DNA of 64,000 nucleotides from positions 177,637,788-177,701,787 of the forward strand of contig NC_073746.1 in the NCBI RefSeq assembly GCF_029784135.1. The letters run 5' to 3'. Position numbers and translations under genes: made by a program. A model generated the notes under the pieces. It made no database searches. It was given only the letters and a program-made list of their open reading frames with translations, and was not told the origin of the DNA. Origin of the DNA: Toxorhynchites rutilus septentrionalis. Its lineage: Eukaryota > Arthropoda > Insecta > Diptera > Culicidae. How positions within the stretch are numbered: the first letter of the stretch is position 1; each line of letters opens with the position of its first letter. Shown here in pieces: positions 22,855-33,905 of this stretch.

Positions 22855-24572
22855 TAGGTTGGGTTATCCGATCTGGTGGTTCATTTGGGAGGATCGGAGT
22901 ACCATCTGTTTTTTTGAAAATCAGGTCATGTTTTTTGCTTGTTCCAGCTTCCGTATTCGTTTTGGATCTGGGATGGGTTTGAAGAAACTCACCTTTTTTA
23001 CTTGGCACAATGGAGGTTCCTAACCTGTTTGCGATAACCGTTGAGTTTGTACCGCTTGGGCCGGGAATACTCAGGATGCCAAGCTTCTTGTTTTTCGGAG
23101 AAGCTTCACGAGGGCGCTTTTGTTTGCCAGAAACCCTTCTGACGACTTCTTGAGCATTTTGTGGTTCCACTATTTTGGAGTCACTAGTCTCTGAAGACTT
23201 CAGGTTTCCTGGGTTTTTGAAATTTTTAGGTTCCCCGTTTTTTGACCCCAGATCTCCTTTGAATACACCGGAGCTTTTATGGATTATGACTTGGCGCTGC
23301 TTTGGATTTGTTTTCCTCAGCTTAGTTTCGCCAAATCGGAAGTTTATGTTGAAGTTTGTGCTAGTTAGTTGACGCATCGAAGCTTCGTCGACTGTTAGCG
23401 TCCAGTCCGCGTGAATTTCGCTGGGATTGGATCTATTTAGTATTCGCCATTTATCGGTGGAGAGATTTTCATTTTGACTCTCAATGAGGCTTTTGAGTCT
23501 CTCGTCGCTGAATGTTGCGCTTTGTGGGAAAAAGGCATGGAGAATTTCTGGACGCGGAATATTTTTGGCGTCTAGAGCAACCAGTTTGATGTTGTCGTCT
23601 AGGATTATCCCGGGAACCACTTTCTTCAACCATTCCGAAGTTTGATGATCTTTGCACGAAATGATTAGATAACCTGACTTATACGAGCAATTGAAAAATT
23701 TGGGCTTAACCGGCTCGTTTCTTTGTTGCTCTATTGCAGTGAGTAGAGCATTCTGGATGGAATCTAACTGAGCCGTAGTAAGATCGGTGTTGGGATAGTC
23801 CTCCGGGAGTATTCCAACTTTGATCTGTTCCACAGCTTCCTTGAAGGAGATTCCAGTTTCGACAGAAGTTATTGTGGAGTCTTTGTTTTGAACAGTGTTT
23901 TGGGCATCTTTTTTTTTGCTCATTCAACCCCGCTCTTTTACGGGGGCAGAGATTTTGTTTAGTTTTTTTAAGAATCGGTTTTTCGTCACTACTAGGTAGT
24001 TCCGATCCTCGGGGGCGTTTTGTTGGTCCAGAGATGTGCTGACTCAATGTTTGCTGCCGAGCTTCCTTTGCAGGGATCCCAGCTGCAACCAAGTTCTTCA
24101 GCCTCCTTCTCTGACCCTTGGTGAGGTTTTTTTTCCACGAAGAGTGGACCTCAGATGAATCTAGCATTTTAGGTTCAGTTTTTGTAGTGACGTTACTTTC
24201 GTCACTTTCATCCTCTAGCGACTCACAGCGAGTCGGGGTGTTGAGGATGGAAGAGGAGCAGGACTGAACATCCGCAGGTGCGTCGCTCAGTACTTCATCC
24301 TCTTCGACATTCATAGAGTCGACCTCTACGACGATTTTTTCCGACAGAGAGAGGCTGCCGGAACCCGGAAGATTTTTGTTATTTGTTGAATTATTCATGA
24401 AATTCCCACGAGTTGCGCGGTAAAGAAGGTCAACTGCATCAGTGACCCGCTTAATGCAGAGGGGGCAGACGATACTGTGGAGGGTGCCCTGGTACTCCAC
24501 AGGTTCCGTTAGAGGCAAGGTATTTGATTGAAACCCCCCCAACCATTCATCCCTCAGCACGGGTCGCGTCAC
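22841..24572 (-). pseudogene. LOA-type ORF1 with a frameshift at an A9 run
   Basis: The first part (24572 to about 23935) is acidic and then basic. The second (about 23935 to 22841) contains the conserved-looking 'FFNCSYKSGYLIISCKDH' region and a basic, Pro/Ser-rich tail. The two parts are offset by one frame at nine A residues (minus strand, near 23912-23922). No CCHC knuckles are visible, unlike the I-clade ORF1s nearby. The product would be a nucleic-acid-binding chaperone by analogy. Confidence 0.7.
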
Positions 24573-24793
24573 ACCTTAGATTAGGGGTTTATCCATTACT
24601 TTCTTTCCATAATAACCATGGATAACAGCTCTTAGAACCATCCTCCTTTTAGGGGCTTTGGACCCACTGCTCTGGTTCTCAATAGTTTCAGGTTCTTATA
24701 CGGACAGGCTATTATCAAGATAATTTCAGGTTCCTATAAGGACATGCCATTATCGAGATCCGTCATTCGCAGGCGGAGTTAACACCGATTGTT

Positions 24794-25554
24794 ACCGCCG
24801 TTGCAAATTTTTGCCAGTCGATGTTCCTTGTTAGATCAAATGGAACTCGAGATGGTTCAGTGGATTGCGGGCTACACTTGATTGATATATTGATTGGCAA
24901 GTGATCGCTACCATGGGGATCATTGATGACCTTCCACTGACAATCTAATGATAGCGAGTTTGAGCACAAAGATAGATCGAGTCGACTTTCCCGAGCCGGA
25001 GGTTTTGCAATTCGTGTCACTTCACCAGTGTTCAAGATAGTCAAGTTGAAATCGTCACATAAATCGTAGAACATAGCCGTCCTAGCGTCATCATGAAGAT
25101 CGCCCCACCCAGTACCATGGGAGTTCATGTCACCCAAAATTAGAACTGGGGTTGAGAGAATCGAAATTAGATTCCAAAGTTGACTACGGCTAATGGAAGT
25201 ATTCGGGGGAACGTATACTGAAGCTATGCAAAGTTCTTTATTATTTGCAGTTATTTCACAAGCGACGATTTCGACGTCTGATAGAGCTGGGAGAGGAATA
25301 TCATAGAAAGAGTAGCACTTTTTGATCCCTAAAAGTACTCCTCCATAGGAATCATCTCTATCCAGGCGAATAATATTAAAATCGTGGAAGTTGAGTTCTG
25401 TGTCAGAAGAAAGCCATGTTTCGGAAAGAGCGAATATATCACAATCATAATTTTGAATTAAAAATTTGAACAAGTCTAGTTTAGGCACTAGACTACGGCA
25501 GTTCCATTGTATCACATTGATCATAACTTCTACTACGTTAGATGAATTATCCAT
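24794..25554 (-). pseudogene. I-clade ORF2 of element A, endonuclease domain
   Basis: Encodes the AP endonuclease: 'VIQWNCRSLVPKL', SETW, 'GDMNSHGTGWG', SDHLP. The preferred start is the ATG at 25552-25554, which overlaps the ORF1 stop as ATGGATAA. The same 8-nt geometry occurs in element B, so I prefer it to the upstream in-frame ATG at 25575. The frame runs into the LOA insertion and terminates. Confidence 0.9.
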
Positions 25555-26810
25555 CGAAAGATATGATTGATGCAAGGAGGGGCCATGAAGCAGTTAATTG
25601 CTTAAGATAAGACTTTAAAGATGGAAGCAAGGCAGAAATAAGACTTCTGAGGGGGTCTTGAATTTTGAACGTGTTTAGTGTGAAGTCCACAATGTCCGAA
25701 AAAGCTATTAATCCTCGATTAGACGCGAATTTTCTACGAGAAGATCGAGAAGCAGCGTTTTTATTTCTCTCTTCTTCCTTGCTGCAACCAGGAACTGGCT
25801 GAGAAGGAGCCTTCGGATTGGTTTTTTTGCTACTACTACCCTTGGAATTAGACAATTTTCCGAGGGTCATTTTAGCTTTCTTACGGTGCACCATTGGTGA
25901 AGAGAGTTTTCTTTTTGATGATTCATCCTTTATTGAAGATTCTGGTGCAGCCGAAGTATGACCCTCATCAGAATCAGAATCCGATTCTTGAGATGACAAA
26001 ACCGAAAATTGGTTTTCATTTTGAGCGGCTGATGCGGTCTTTAGCATTTCAGCATAAGTCCGCTTGGAGCGTCCAGCGATAGAACGCTTCACTTTATCGG
26101 AGTGCTGTTTGTACATTGGGCACTCTTGTAGAGGGTGAGGAGTCTCGCCACAATGAATACATTTTTCGACTGTTTGTTTGCAAGAATCCTCACTATGTTT
26201 ATCGCCACATTTGCCGCAACGCAATTTGTTGCTGCAGTGGCTAACCGAGTGTCCCAACTTTTTACAGTTGGTACAATTATAAACCCGCGGTACAAACAGG
26301 CGCACTGGGAAAAAAACATTTTCTACTTTCACATAGTTTGGGAGAACAGAACCTGCGAAAGTAACTCGAAAAGAGTGCGAGGGTTTATAAACTTTTTAAT
26401 TTCTTCGAAAGATGCTGAATACAGATTTCTAACATCCAGGATCTTTACAAGATCTCCAATCATCGAGTTTTTGAAGGAACCCGACGCTTTTTTTAGTTCA
26501 TCGACACTCAGACTCGCGTCGGTTACTACGCCTTCTATCTCCACTTCTCGAGAAGGGATGTAGATGTGATACTCCCTGTTAAAAACTTCGTGGTCAACAA
26601 TCTTGTTGGCCACATTAAAAGTCGGTGCTTCTACACGCAGTTTGTCCGGTCTCTCTTTATGTATCGAGACGCCCTTATAATTACGCAGCAAATCTCTTGA
26701 AATATCAAGAGTTCTCAAAGATTTTTCCTTGGGCCGAAAGAAAACAAGCCTTCGAGGACTGTTGATAATAACGCGTCCGCGAACATTGGCATCAGCAGAT
26801 GTCATAGATG
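25547..26810 (-). pseudogene. I-clade ORF1 of element A (gag-like), one frameshift
   Basis: Three zinc knuckles are encoded near 26260-26120 (CTNCKKLGHSVSHC; CGKCGDKHSEDSC; CIHCGETPHPLQEC), followed by a basic Ser/Lys region and a hydrophobic C-terminus. The N-terminal part (start probably MTSADANV at about 26806) is in another frame. The shift lies near 26380-26390, because 'SHSFRVTFAGS' matches element B only after a frame change. It would form RNP particles with the element RNA. Confidence 0.85.
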
Positions 26811-26889
26811 CGCAGACGGTGCGCAACCGCCTATGAAAACGAAAAAAAACTCGCACGCACACACACAACTCACACGCACACACTCGCGC

Positions 26890-26965
26890 AAAAACTCAAC
26901 TTAAAACTAACTTAGACTTAAAACTAACTTAGACTTAAAACTAACTTAAACTAAAAATTAACTCA
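26890..26965 (-). repeat. Short tandem repeat at the 5' end of element A
   Basis: 'acttaaaactaacttag' is repeated about three times (26898-26960), just outside ORF1. Possibly the element 5' UTR. Confidence 0.5.
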
Positions 26966-27004
26966 AATCAAAAATCTTCTTGGAAAATACAATAATTTCG
27001 TAAA

Positions 27005-28692
27005 AAGAAACAGGAAGTAGGTTATATCTGTGGTATAACCGCAAGGGTGACGTAGGACTATCGTTGATTCAGTGATCATTTGTTTTTAGTTGCATCTGAA
27101 TCAATTCTGAATGAATGAATAAATGAATATTTGGGGGACTTCAGGTCAGGTCAGGTCAGGTCAGGTCAGGTCAGGTCAGGTCAGGTCAGGTCAGGTCAGG
27201 TCAGGTCAGGTCAGGTCAGGTCAGGTCAGGTCAGGTCAGGTCAGGTCAGGTCAGGTCAGGTCAGGTCAGGTCAGGTCAGGTCAGGTCAGGTCAGGTCAGG
27301 TCAGGTCAGGTCAGGTCAGGTCAGGTCAGGTCAGGTCAGGTCAGGTCAGGTCAGGTCAGGTCAGGTCAGGTCAGGTCAGGTCAGGTCAGGTCAGGTCAGG
27401 TCAGGTCAGGTCAGGTCAGGTCAGGTCAGGTCAGGTCAGGTCAGGTCAGGTCAGGTCAGGTCAGGTCAGGTCAGGTCAGGTCAGGTCAGGTCAGGTCAGG
27501 TCAGGTCAGGTCAGGTCAGGTCAGGTCAGGTCAGGTCAGGTCAGGTCAGGTCAGGTCAGGTCAGGTCAGGTCAGGTCAGGTCAGGTCAGGTCAGGTCAGG
27601 TCAGGTCAGGTCAGGTCAGGTCAGGTCAGGTCAGGTCAGGTCAGGTCAGGTCAGGTCAGGTCAGGTCAGGTCAGGTCAGGTCAGGTCAGGTCAGGTCAGG
27701 TCAGGTCAGGTCAGGTCAGGTCAGGTCAGGTCAGGTCAGGTCAGGTCAGGTCAGGTCAGGTCAGGTCAGGTCAGGTCAGGTCAGGTCAGGTCAGGTCAGG
27801 TCAGGTCAGGTCAGGTCAGGTCAGGTCAGGTCAGGTCAGGTCAGGTCAGGTCAGGTCAGGTCAGGTCAGGTCAGGTCAGGTCAGGTCAGGTCAGGTCAGG
27901 TCAGGTCAGGTCAGGTCAGGTCAGGTCAGGTCAGGTCAGGTCAGGTCAGGTCAGGTCAGGTCAGGTCAGGTCAGGTCAGGTCAGGTCAGGTCAGGTCAGG
28001 TCAGGTCAGGTCAGGTCAGGTCAGGTCAGGTCAGGTCAGGTCAGGTCAGGTCAGGTCAGGTCAGGTCAGGTCAGGTCAGGTCAGGTCAGGTCAGGTCAGG
28101 TCAGGTCAGGTCAGGTCAGGTCAGGTCAGGTCAGGTCAGGTCAGGTCAGGTCAGGTCAGGTCAGGTCAGGTCAGGTCAGGTCAGGTCAGGTCAGGTCAGG
28201 TCAGGTCAGGTCAGGTCAGGTCAGGTCAGGTCAGGTCAGGTCAGGTCAGGTCAGGTCAGGTCAGGTCAGGTCAGGTCAGGTCAGGTCAGGTCAGGTCAGG
28301 TCAGGTCAGGTCAGGTCAGGTCAGGTCAGGTCAGGTCAGGTCAGGTCAGGTCAGGTCAACAGCGACAACATGCTCCAATCGCTGATCAATTATAAATGAG
28401 TGGATTTCCGAGCGGCGCTCGCTTATATTGGTGATTTCAATAGCCTGTTTTGAAAGCAATTTTAAGGCAATTGAAGCAAGTTTTTGGATGAAAAAGTAAC
28501 AAGTATATACCGCGTTGACATTTTATCTTTCGAATGAAGTGTTTATCATACCATACATATTTATCATATATTTCGGTCAGTTGTTTAAGAGCTATTGACG
28601 CTCAAAATCTCGGTTTCCGGCGTAACGCTTTCGTTTTCGAAACTTTGATTTTACACCCCGGTATAGAAATGAAAGACGTAGTCCTACGTCAA
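27005..28692 (-). mobile_element. Hairpin-ended modular element E4 with (TCAGG)n core
   Basis: Right side: subfamily-2 end block (28359-28690) with palindrome GACGTAG-TC-CTACGTC (28675-28690). Left side: hairpin (27020-27040) and 'gggtgacgtaggact' with the right-block sequence 'acaaatgat' (reversed). Between them the usual core is replaced by a 1.2-kb pentanucleotide array. No coding sequence. Confidence 0.7.
27141..28355 (+). repeat. Perfect (TCAGG)243 array
   Basis: 1215 bp of uninterrupted TCAGG with no substitution visible, ending in a partial TCA before 'acagcgac'. The 5-nt period leaves all frames open in one direction, producing a spurious ~420-residue RSGQV-repeat frame that is not a gene. 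TCAGG is known as the telomeric motif of tenebrionid beetles. Dipterans lack telomerase, and here the array is interstitial. Confidence 0.97.
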
Positions 28693-29160
28693 AAATAAAT
28701 AAATAAAAACTCAAAAAAAAATTTAGTCTGATGAGTTCGAACAATTTGAACAACCCTATTCAGGGAGCTGTACAACGCCGCACGCTACGGTATAAGCACA
28801 ATAGCGAGACGGCAAAAACTATTCTATTGTACTTCTCTGTTTGATGTTTGGTGAAGATAGAAATGTGACGCTCAATTCACAGAACACCGGTCCAGCGTCG
28901 CTGGAGAGGTGCTGCTTCCTCGCTGTTCCGGATGCTTTGGCACTTAACTTGTCACCAATGGGCGAGAGAGAAAAAAACAACCAAAAATCACTTTTGCGGA
29001 GGGAAAAAAAACTTTCCAGCTTCGATATTGTAGCGGAGGACGGACAATGTGTGTCCGTCTCTTGCAAATAATCGACGAGGAATGATATTAGTCATTCTTA
29101 TAACAAGTTGGTTCACGTAACACAACTTATGCAGTATCTTGAAAGTTTCAAATATGAACT
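28693..29160. other. Unassigned sequence
   Basis: A frame at 28841-29071 is mirrored by an antisense frame of similar length. Neither shows a motif I recognise. GC content is somewhat higher than surroundings, so a decayed exon or transposon piece is possible. Confidence 0.3.
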
Positions 29161-29263
29161 TGTGTTAATTAATAGGGATCGATCTTTAGATCACATCGAC
29201 CCCTGGGAAAACGATATTGACCCCAATGGGTTGATATCGACCACTTTGAGAACCTGAACCAGG
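29160..29263 (-). mobile_element. hAT-like terminal fragment
   Basis: Reversed, it reads 'ggttctcaaagtggtcgata', related to the end fragment at 14443. It includes short repeats of 'atcgaccc'. No duplication was found. Confidence 0.35.
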
Positions 29264-29419
29264 TTTAGAGAATTGAACTGAATTGAGCTTTTGAAACACT
29301 TTTAAAAAATTAGGCTCAGCCAAAATACAAGCCAAACAAATTTATTTCGAAAATCTGCAAGCTCTTTCACTCTACACTATGGAAAAATATAAATGCTATT
29401 TTGGGTAAATCCGTAGAAA

Positions 29420-29700
29420 TTCATACGAATGAAACACAAATTTCTGCATTACTTGAGAATTAATCAAGCAATTGAAAGGAAATTTGGCAGGTGGAGGTTT
29501 CAGGGTACAATAAATATTTACGGTGGTTGGACACTCCACCTCCTCTTCAAGGGAGGGGCTGCCATACAAATGAAACACCAATTTCTGCATTACTCGAAAC
29601 TTGATCAAGCAAATTGAGCCGAATTCGGCATGTGAAGGTTCTAGGGGGCACGAAACGTTCCCATGGTAGATAGACACTCCTCCCCTATCTCTGAAGTAGA
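29420..29700 (+). repeat. Two tandem units of about 141 bp
   Basis: Units start near 29422 and 29563 with 'catacRaatgaaacacMaatttctgcattactYgaRa' and each includes 'ggcaKgtgRaggtt' and a 'cactcc' tract. Diverged (~75-80% by eye). It lies directly before the probable Helitron and may belong to it. Confidence 0.6.
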
Positions 29701-29740
29701 GGGAGCTGATAGTGTGATAAAACGCACTCCTATATCTTCT

Positions 29741-30127
29741 TCTATCTATATAAATAAAAATTGATCACCGAATGTGTAGGTAAGAGCAAAACTCGAGAAA
29801 GGAATTGTCCGATTTAGAACTTTCTTTATTCTATCATATTTTCTGTATCAAACATTTGTTCCAGGTAACGGATAAACATGTTATTTGCAAGTGGTTGAAA
29901 AATTTTGAACGAGAATTGTGTCTGAAAATAATCTGATATTACAATGACGAGTTTTGGTAGAAGTAATAGGAATTTTATAGTAAAAAGTAATTTTAAATGG
30001 TAGACTAGAAAATCAATCAATGAACAGTTCTGCGATTGAACCCATGAACGTGCGCTTAGTAAAAAAACGTGAATGTTACAACGAAAAAATTAATTATGGG
30101 CGGGACGAAGTTTGCCGGGTCAGCTAG
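29741..30127 (+). mobile_element. Probable non-autonomous Helitron
   Basis: The 5' end begins TCTATCTATATAAATAAAAA. The 3' end is '..cgaagtttgccgggtcagCTAG' followed by T, with short inverted GC-rich stretches just before CTAG. A TC start, CTAG end and lack of TIRs or target duplication fit Helitrons. No Rep/helicase. Family recognition is from memory of common insect Helitron ends. Confidence 0.55.
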
Positions 30128-31146
30128 TTTAATATAAAATTATACTTCATTTCATAATTTCATTTTTGAAATTGTGATTGTTTAAATCGCTAAGTGTAAA
30201 GCGTCATTAAGCATTTAGAGATTTTGGTTTTGCTATACATAATTGTGCTTCTTTCAAAGGATCTTGATAACATTTCAGTTTTAATTTTTTTAAATTTATT
30301 ATAATCGATACTATTGCTTAAGTTCAGTGTGTCCACTACCAGGGGGTCACTGTAGAGCTTCGTGGTGTGGGGGAGAGTGGAGGGTTTCCTAAAACTTTCC
30401 AGTTTACAATCTGAATTTTTCTTTATTTTCGCGTAATCGTGGTGAACAATCATTGTTTCTGGCTTATTTAGTTGATTACTTCCTAGTTTCCACACCAGTT
30501 GTTAGTTGACGATCATCATGTCAGTGAAAAGGTAGAAGTGTCCATCCTCTGCCGCATTGATTATTATTTTCGATTTTACTGGCCACAAAGGCATTGTTAT
30601 AACGCGTCAGTATATCTTCGCAAAGCACAATCTCCTCAAACATTCACAATTGAAGCCATTTCTTCCAAAATGATCAATCCTCGCATGCTTCAAAGATAAC
30701 ACAGTAATATCAAAAGAAAAGCACATCACAGCAAACGGTATAAAAGAACATTTCTGTGGAATCCAACGTATCGAGTTTATCCCCATTCCGTTTGGTCGAA
30801 CGTGAATTCGAACAGTTGCTGCTGATTTTGAAGGATTTGATTCTTTCAAACAATGTCCTTGTAGAGATGTCGCCAAATTGAACTTATTATCTGAAACGAC
30901 CCTTGGAAGACACAGTCTCCCCAGTGACAGGAGGGAGATACAATTAAATCTATCCCAACTCAATGCTATGGATCTGGATTTGATTGGATAGAAAAACCAT
31001 TATCTACACTGAAATGGCATCGTTGATATAATGTTAAATCCCTTATGTGTATAGTTGAAATTATGTGGAACTAAACTAAAAAGAAAAAAAAATCGTTTTC
31101 CGACTTGTCAGACCGGGGTCCCACCTTAATGCGGAATTGCACATCC
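30128..31146. other. Intergenic, nothing recognised
   Basis: Short frames on both strands (for example 30607-30963) without motifs. No repeat ends seen. Confidence 0.35.
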
Positions 31147-31496
31147 ATACAGCCATTTCATGCCAAATCGATATAGAGGTTCTCAGATTTTCGGTAGTTC
31201 CTTTTCGCAAAATATTAGACACACATTTTTTATATTTTAATTAGGGCGACCATTTCGATTCTATACTTATCCGAAAGATCTTTTGTTCCACTTTTTTTTT
31301 TCAAAAATGATTTTTCAAAAAATTCATCACTTTTAAACTACTTCAGATCATCGATATATCAAATTAAAGCCATTTATTTTTTTTGAAACAATATTATGTC
31401 TTCAAAATTGATTCTGTTATTGTAATTATTCATTGAATTTGTTCTTATTGTTTACATAGCTTCGGACTAGAGGACGCTATATGTTTTTATATTTTT
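31147..31496 (+). mobile_element. MITE family P, interrupted copy (left part)
   Basis: Starts CAGCCATTTCATGCCAAATCG and follows the family-P terminal repeat, then is cut at 31497 by a subfamily-3 hairpin end. Possible remaining parts lie at 33395-33880. Confidence 0.6.
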
Positions 31497-32225
31497 AACG
31501 TAGGACTACGTCTTTCATTGAGGGTGCCAAATCAGAAAACAGGTCACGTTTTTATGAAATAAAGTTAACGTTAATGTTTTGCTGCATATGGATTTCAACG
31601 ATTTGCGTACCCTTGAATCGGAAAATCGCATTACAATCCCATAGTCTTTAAATGATTTAAATTGATAAAAATTTAAAGCATTCCTATACAATTGTTCTTT
31701 CCATTTGTGTGCTTATCTAACCGTGCTGTCAATAACAGGCAACTTATGCAGCCGCAAGAATAGAAATAACGAAGGGGTTAACGAAAAGAGAATATTTGCG
31801 ATTTAAACCGCACCCTTGCACAGTATGTACGCTGTCGCTAGCGTATAAAAATTGAATCTTCCCTGAGGAAAATTTTAAGCCTATTTCTATACACAAAACA
31901 ACGAACATCGCTCATTCTGTTGCAATCAACACATCGAGCCAAGCCATGACAAAGTAGGCATAATTATAATGTTTTTCGCCACATGTCGGGAAAAACCATC
32001 GCCGGTTCACAAGGAAAATGATTCTTCTGCTGAGGAAAATGATTAACAACTGTCCACTAAGGGTTAAATATATGCAATGTAACTACAACTGCACCTCACC
32101 AAGAAATCGTCTCTTTTCGAGGCCAACAATACTAACAAAAGATATTATTTTGAGAAGAGTACAAAATGCTTATAGGTGTGTGTATATTAAGTCTCTTCAA
32201 GCCACCAGACTTTGTAACACATAAT
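31497..32225 (+). mobile_element. Hairpin-family element, subfamily 3, with TATA-bearing core
   Basis: Palindromic start (31497-31512), the 'gggtgccaaatcagaaaacagg' block as at 10846, then 'caataacaggcaacttatgcagccgc' and 'cgctagcgtataaaaa'. The latter part (31725-31900) has an inverted relative at about 34760-34920. 32100-32215 has an inverted relative at about 62190-62290. The limits of a single element are unclear. Confidence 0.5.
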
Positions 32226-32489
32226 TTTTAACCCATATTTTTTTCTTGAACACGGAGGCTTTTTTACATAAGGATTGAAATTATAATGAGTATTGATAAT
32301 GTGTAACAGTCGCTGTAAATCATTGCACGAACATGGCAGTCTAGTCGCATAGGAATATTGAACGAAGACTCATAACTCCAAAACGATCAGAATCACATCT
32401 CTGATTTTTGGATAAATTTTGTAAAAAGTCTAAGCCGTCAATAAAAAAATAAAAAAAATATATAGCGCTTTTTATCTCTAAACAAAAGG

Positions 32490-32835
32490 GGATCTTCGTA
32501 GCCACTTGGTTGCGCGTCCGCTTAGTAAGCGATCGATAGTGAGTTCAAACTCAGAGCCCTCAATTGACCATCTTTGTTATAGTTGTTATAGAATAACTAT
32601 TTACGTCCACGCAACAATCATCAGCGATGGAAACTGATTCAGTGTCGGAATCCTGGCCACTCTCTATCCATATGCAACCTCTGCACATCGAGCTGTTGTG
32701 CTATAAATAACACAACAATGATCATATCAACTGTCTCCGCTGTCCGGTCTGCTGAACAATGGAAGAACAGAATTAAGACCCTTACACCTAAATGGCTACT
32801 ACTGTGTAATTTACCATAATGTAATGCAGAGGTTT
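32490..32835 (+). mobile_element. tRNA-derived SINE
   Basis: tRNA-like head 'cgtagccacttggttgcgcg...agtaagcgatcgatagtgagttcaaactcag' with a recognisable B box and weak A box. The 3' part 'cctaaatggctactactgtgtaatttac' recurs alone at 33165-33192, indicating a shared 3' end. No clear target duplication. Confidence 0.65.
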
Positions 32836-33129
32836 TCATTTTTTTTATGGCAGAGCATTTTATATAGCAAACATATTTGACGGAGCACCTGCATTTTTTA
32901 ATCGATAGAACAAATCTTATTTACATTGACGTTACCCAACTGGGAGTATTTCTATTTCGGTTACACGTCGCATTTACACAACATCTGACCCGGAGAAAAC
33001 AAGATAAATCTCTATATTTCCAGTGAAATTAAGTTAAAGAATGTCTTTTCCAAGGTTGGGTTTCAAGTGGGAGCATTTGCTATAACTTCGCGGACCACAA
33101 ATTTCCGGCGGAGCACCATTTGAAAACCC

Positions 33130-33200
33130 CTGATGTAATGGAACAGAAAAAAAAACTCTTACGCCTAAATGGCTACTACTGTGTAATTTACAATTTATGG
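33130..33200 (+). mobile_element. 3'-end fragment of the same SINE family
   Basis: Shares 'cttacRcctaaatggctactactgtgtaatttac' with 32780-32815. 5'-truncated. Confidence 0.6.
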
Positions 33201-33394
33201 AACCGTAAATATGTACATGTACACGATTAAAACCAGGCTCTGTTACAGCTAAAATACTAATGAGCCTAAAAAAATAAACAAATGGGATAAAAAAATCACT
33301 AAACAATGTAAGCTATAAAACACAAATCCTATTTTTTGCAAGTAATTTTTGAAAAAAAGACATTTTTGTAGAAAAAGGCAAATTTTTCGGATCA

Positions 33395-33905
33395 TCAGTT
33401 AACTTTGAAAAATTATAACTCAAAAACGAAGAAACGCCTCTCTGATTTTTGGATATATTATGTAAAAAAGTATAGAAAAAATATGGAAATATATAGCACC
33501 GTCTAGTACAAAGCCATTTAAACAATAAAGAATAAATAAATTTCCCCATAATAATGATCAAATCATAAAATGATAAAATGAACACTCTAAGGAATATCTC
33601 TCTCTATCAGGGTGTCTCGAATAGCTTCATATGTGCTAAGAATAGGGTGGTCAAGAAGTATTAACTGATTTTTAGTTTAATTATTGAAACTTAAGCTAAA
33701 CTTAAGTTCCATTTACCATCCCTATTCATTGTACCTCCATTTCCCCTACAATGAATAATTAAGAGATCAAGATCCATTTTTTCTGCAAGGAATATGATGG
33801 ATGGCTTTAATTTGATATACCTATCATCTGAATCGGTTTAGCAGTTCAAAAGTTATTAATTTTGTAAAATTGAGGGGTTGTATCCGAGATACGACCGCTT
33901 AGGAC
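33395..33905. mobile_element. MITE family P fragments
   Basis: 33400-33500 resembles 32375-32470 ('ctctgatttttggata.at.ttgtaaaaa'). 33800-33870 carries 'atctgaatcggtttagcagttcaaaagttat' as in the family-P element at 15118-15150. The fragments are likely one disrupted copy. Confidence 0.45.

Larger units (their letters stand above)
18140..24781 (-). mobile_element. LOA-type non-LTR retrotransposon nested in element A
   Basis: Target duplication acaccgattgtt at 18128-18139 and 24782-24793. The poly(A) end is seen as a T run from 18140. Minus-strand order: ORF1, endonuclease, RT, RNase H, C-terminal zinc region. The sequence style (LHHAKAAS.., ALIQKPWV, GHCPSKYHL.., CRFC) resembles LOA/Lian elements of Aedes. 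It appears near full length but is broken by frameshifts, a SINE (21220-21496) and a truncated I element (18972-19735). Confidence 0.85.
15345..26960 (-). mobile_element. I-clade non-LTR retrotransposon A, split by a nested LINE
   Basis: Minus-strand element: ORF1 (25547-26810), endonuclease (24794-25554), then after a 6.6-kb insertion RT, RNase H and C-terminal zinc motif (15709-18127), and a 3' end (about 15350-15700) resembling element B (46628-52883). Domain order and ORF1 zinc knuckles place it in the I clade (MosquI-like). Inactivated by insertion, an internal deletion, a stop codon and an ORF1 frameshift. No outer target duplication identified, so outer limits are approximate. Confidence 0.85.

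Noticed and set aside
27141..28355. TCAGG array as a chromosome end
   Set aside because: Ordinary transposon-rich sequence continues on both sides, and the array sits between two ends of one element family.
27123..28399. Two ~420-residue open frames of RSGQV repeats
   Set aside because: They arise because a 5-nt repeat has no stop in these frames; there is no independent coding evidence.
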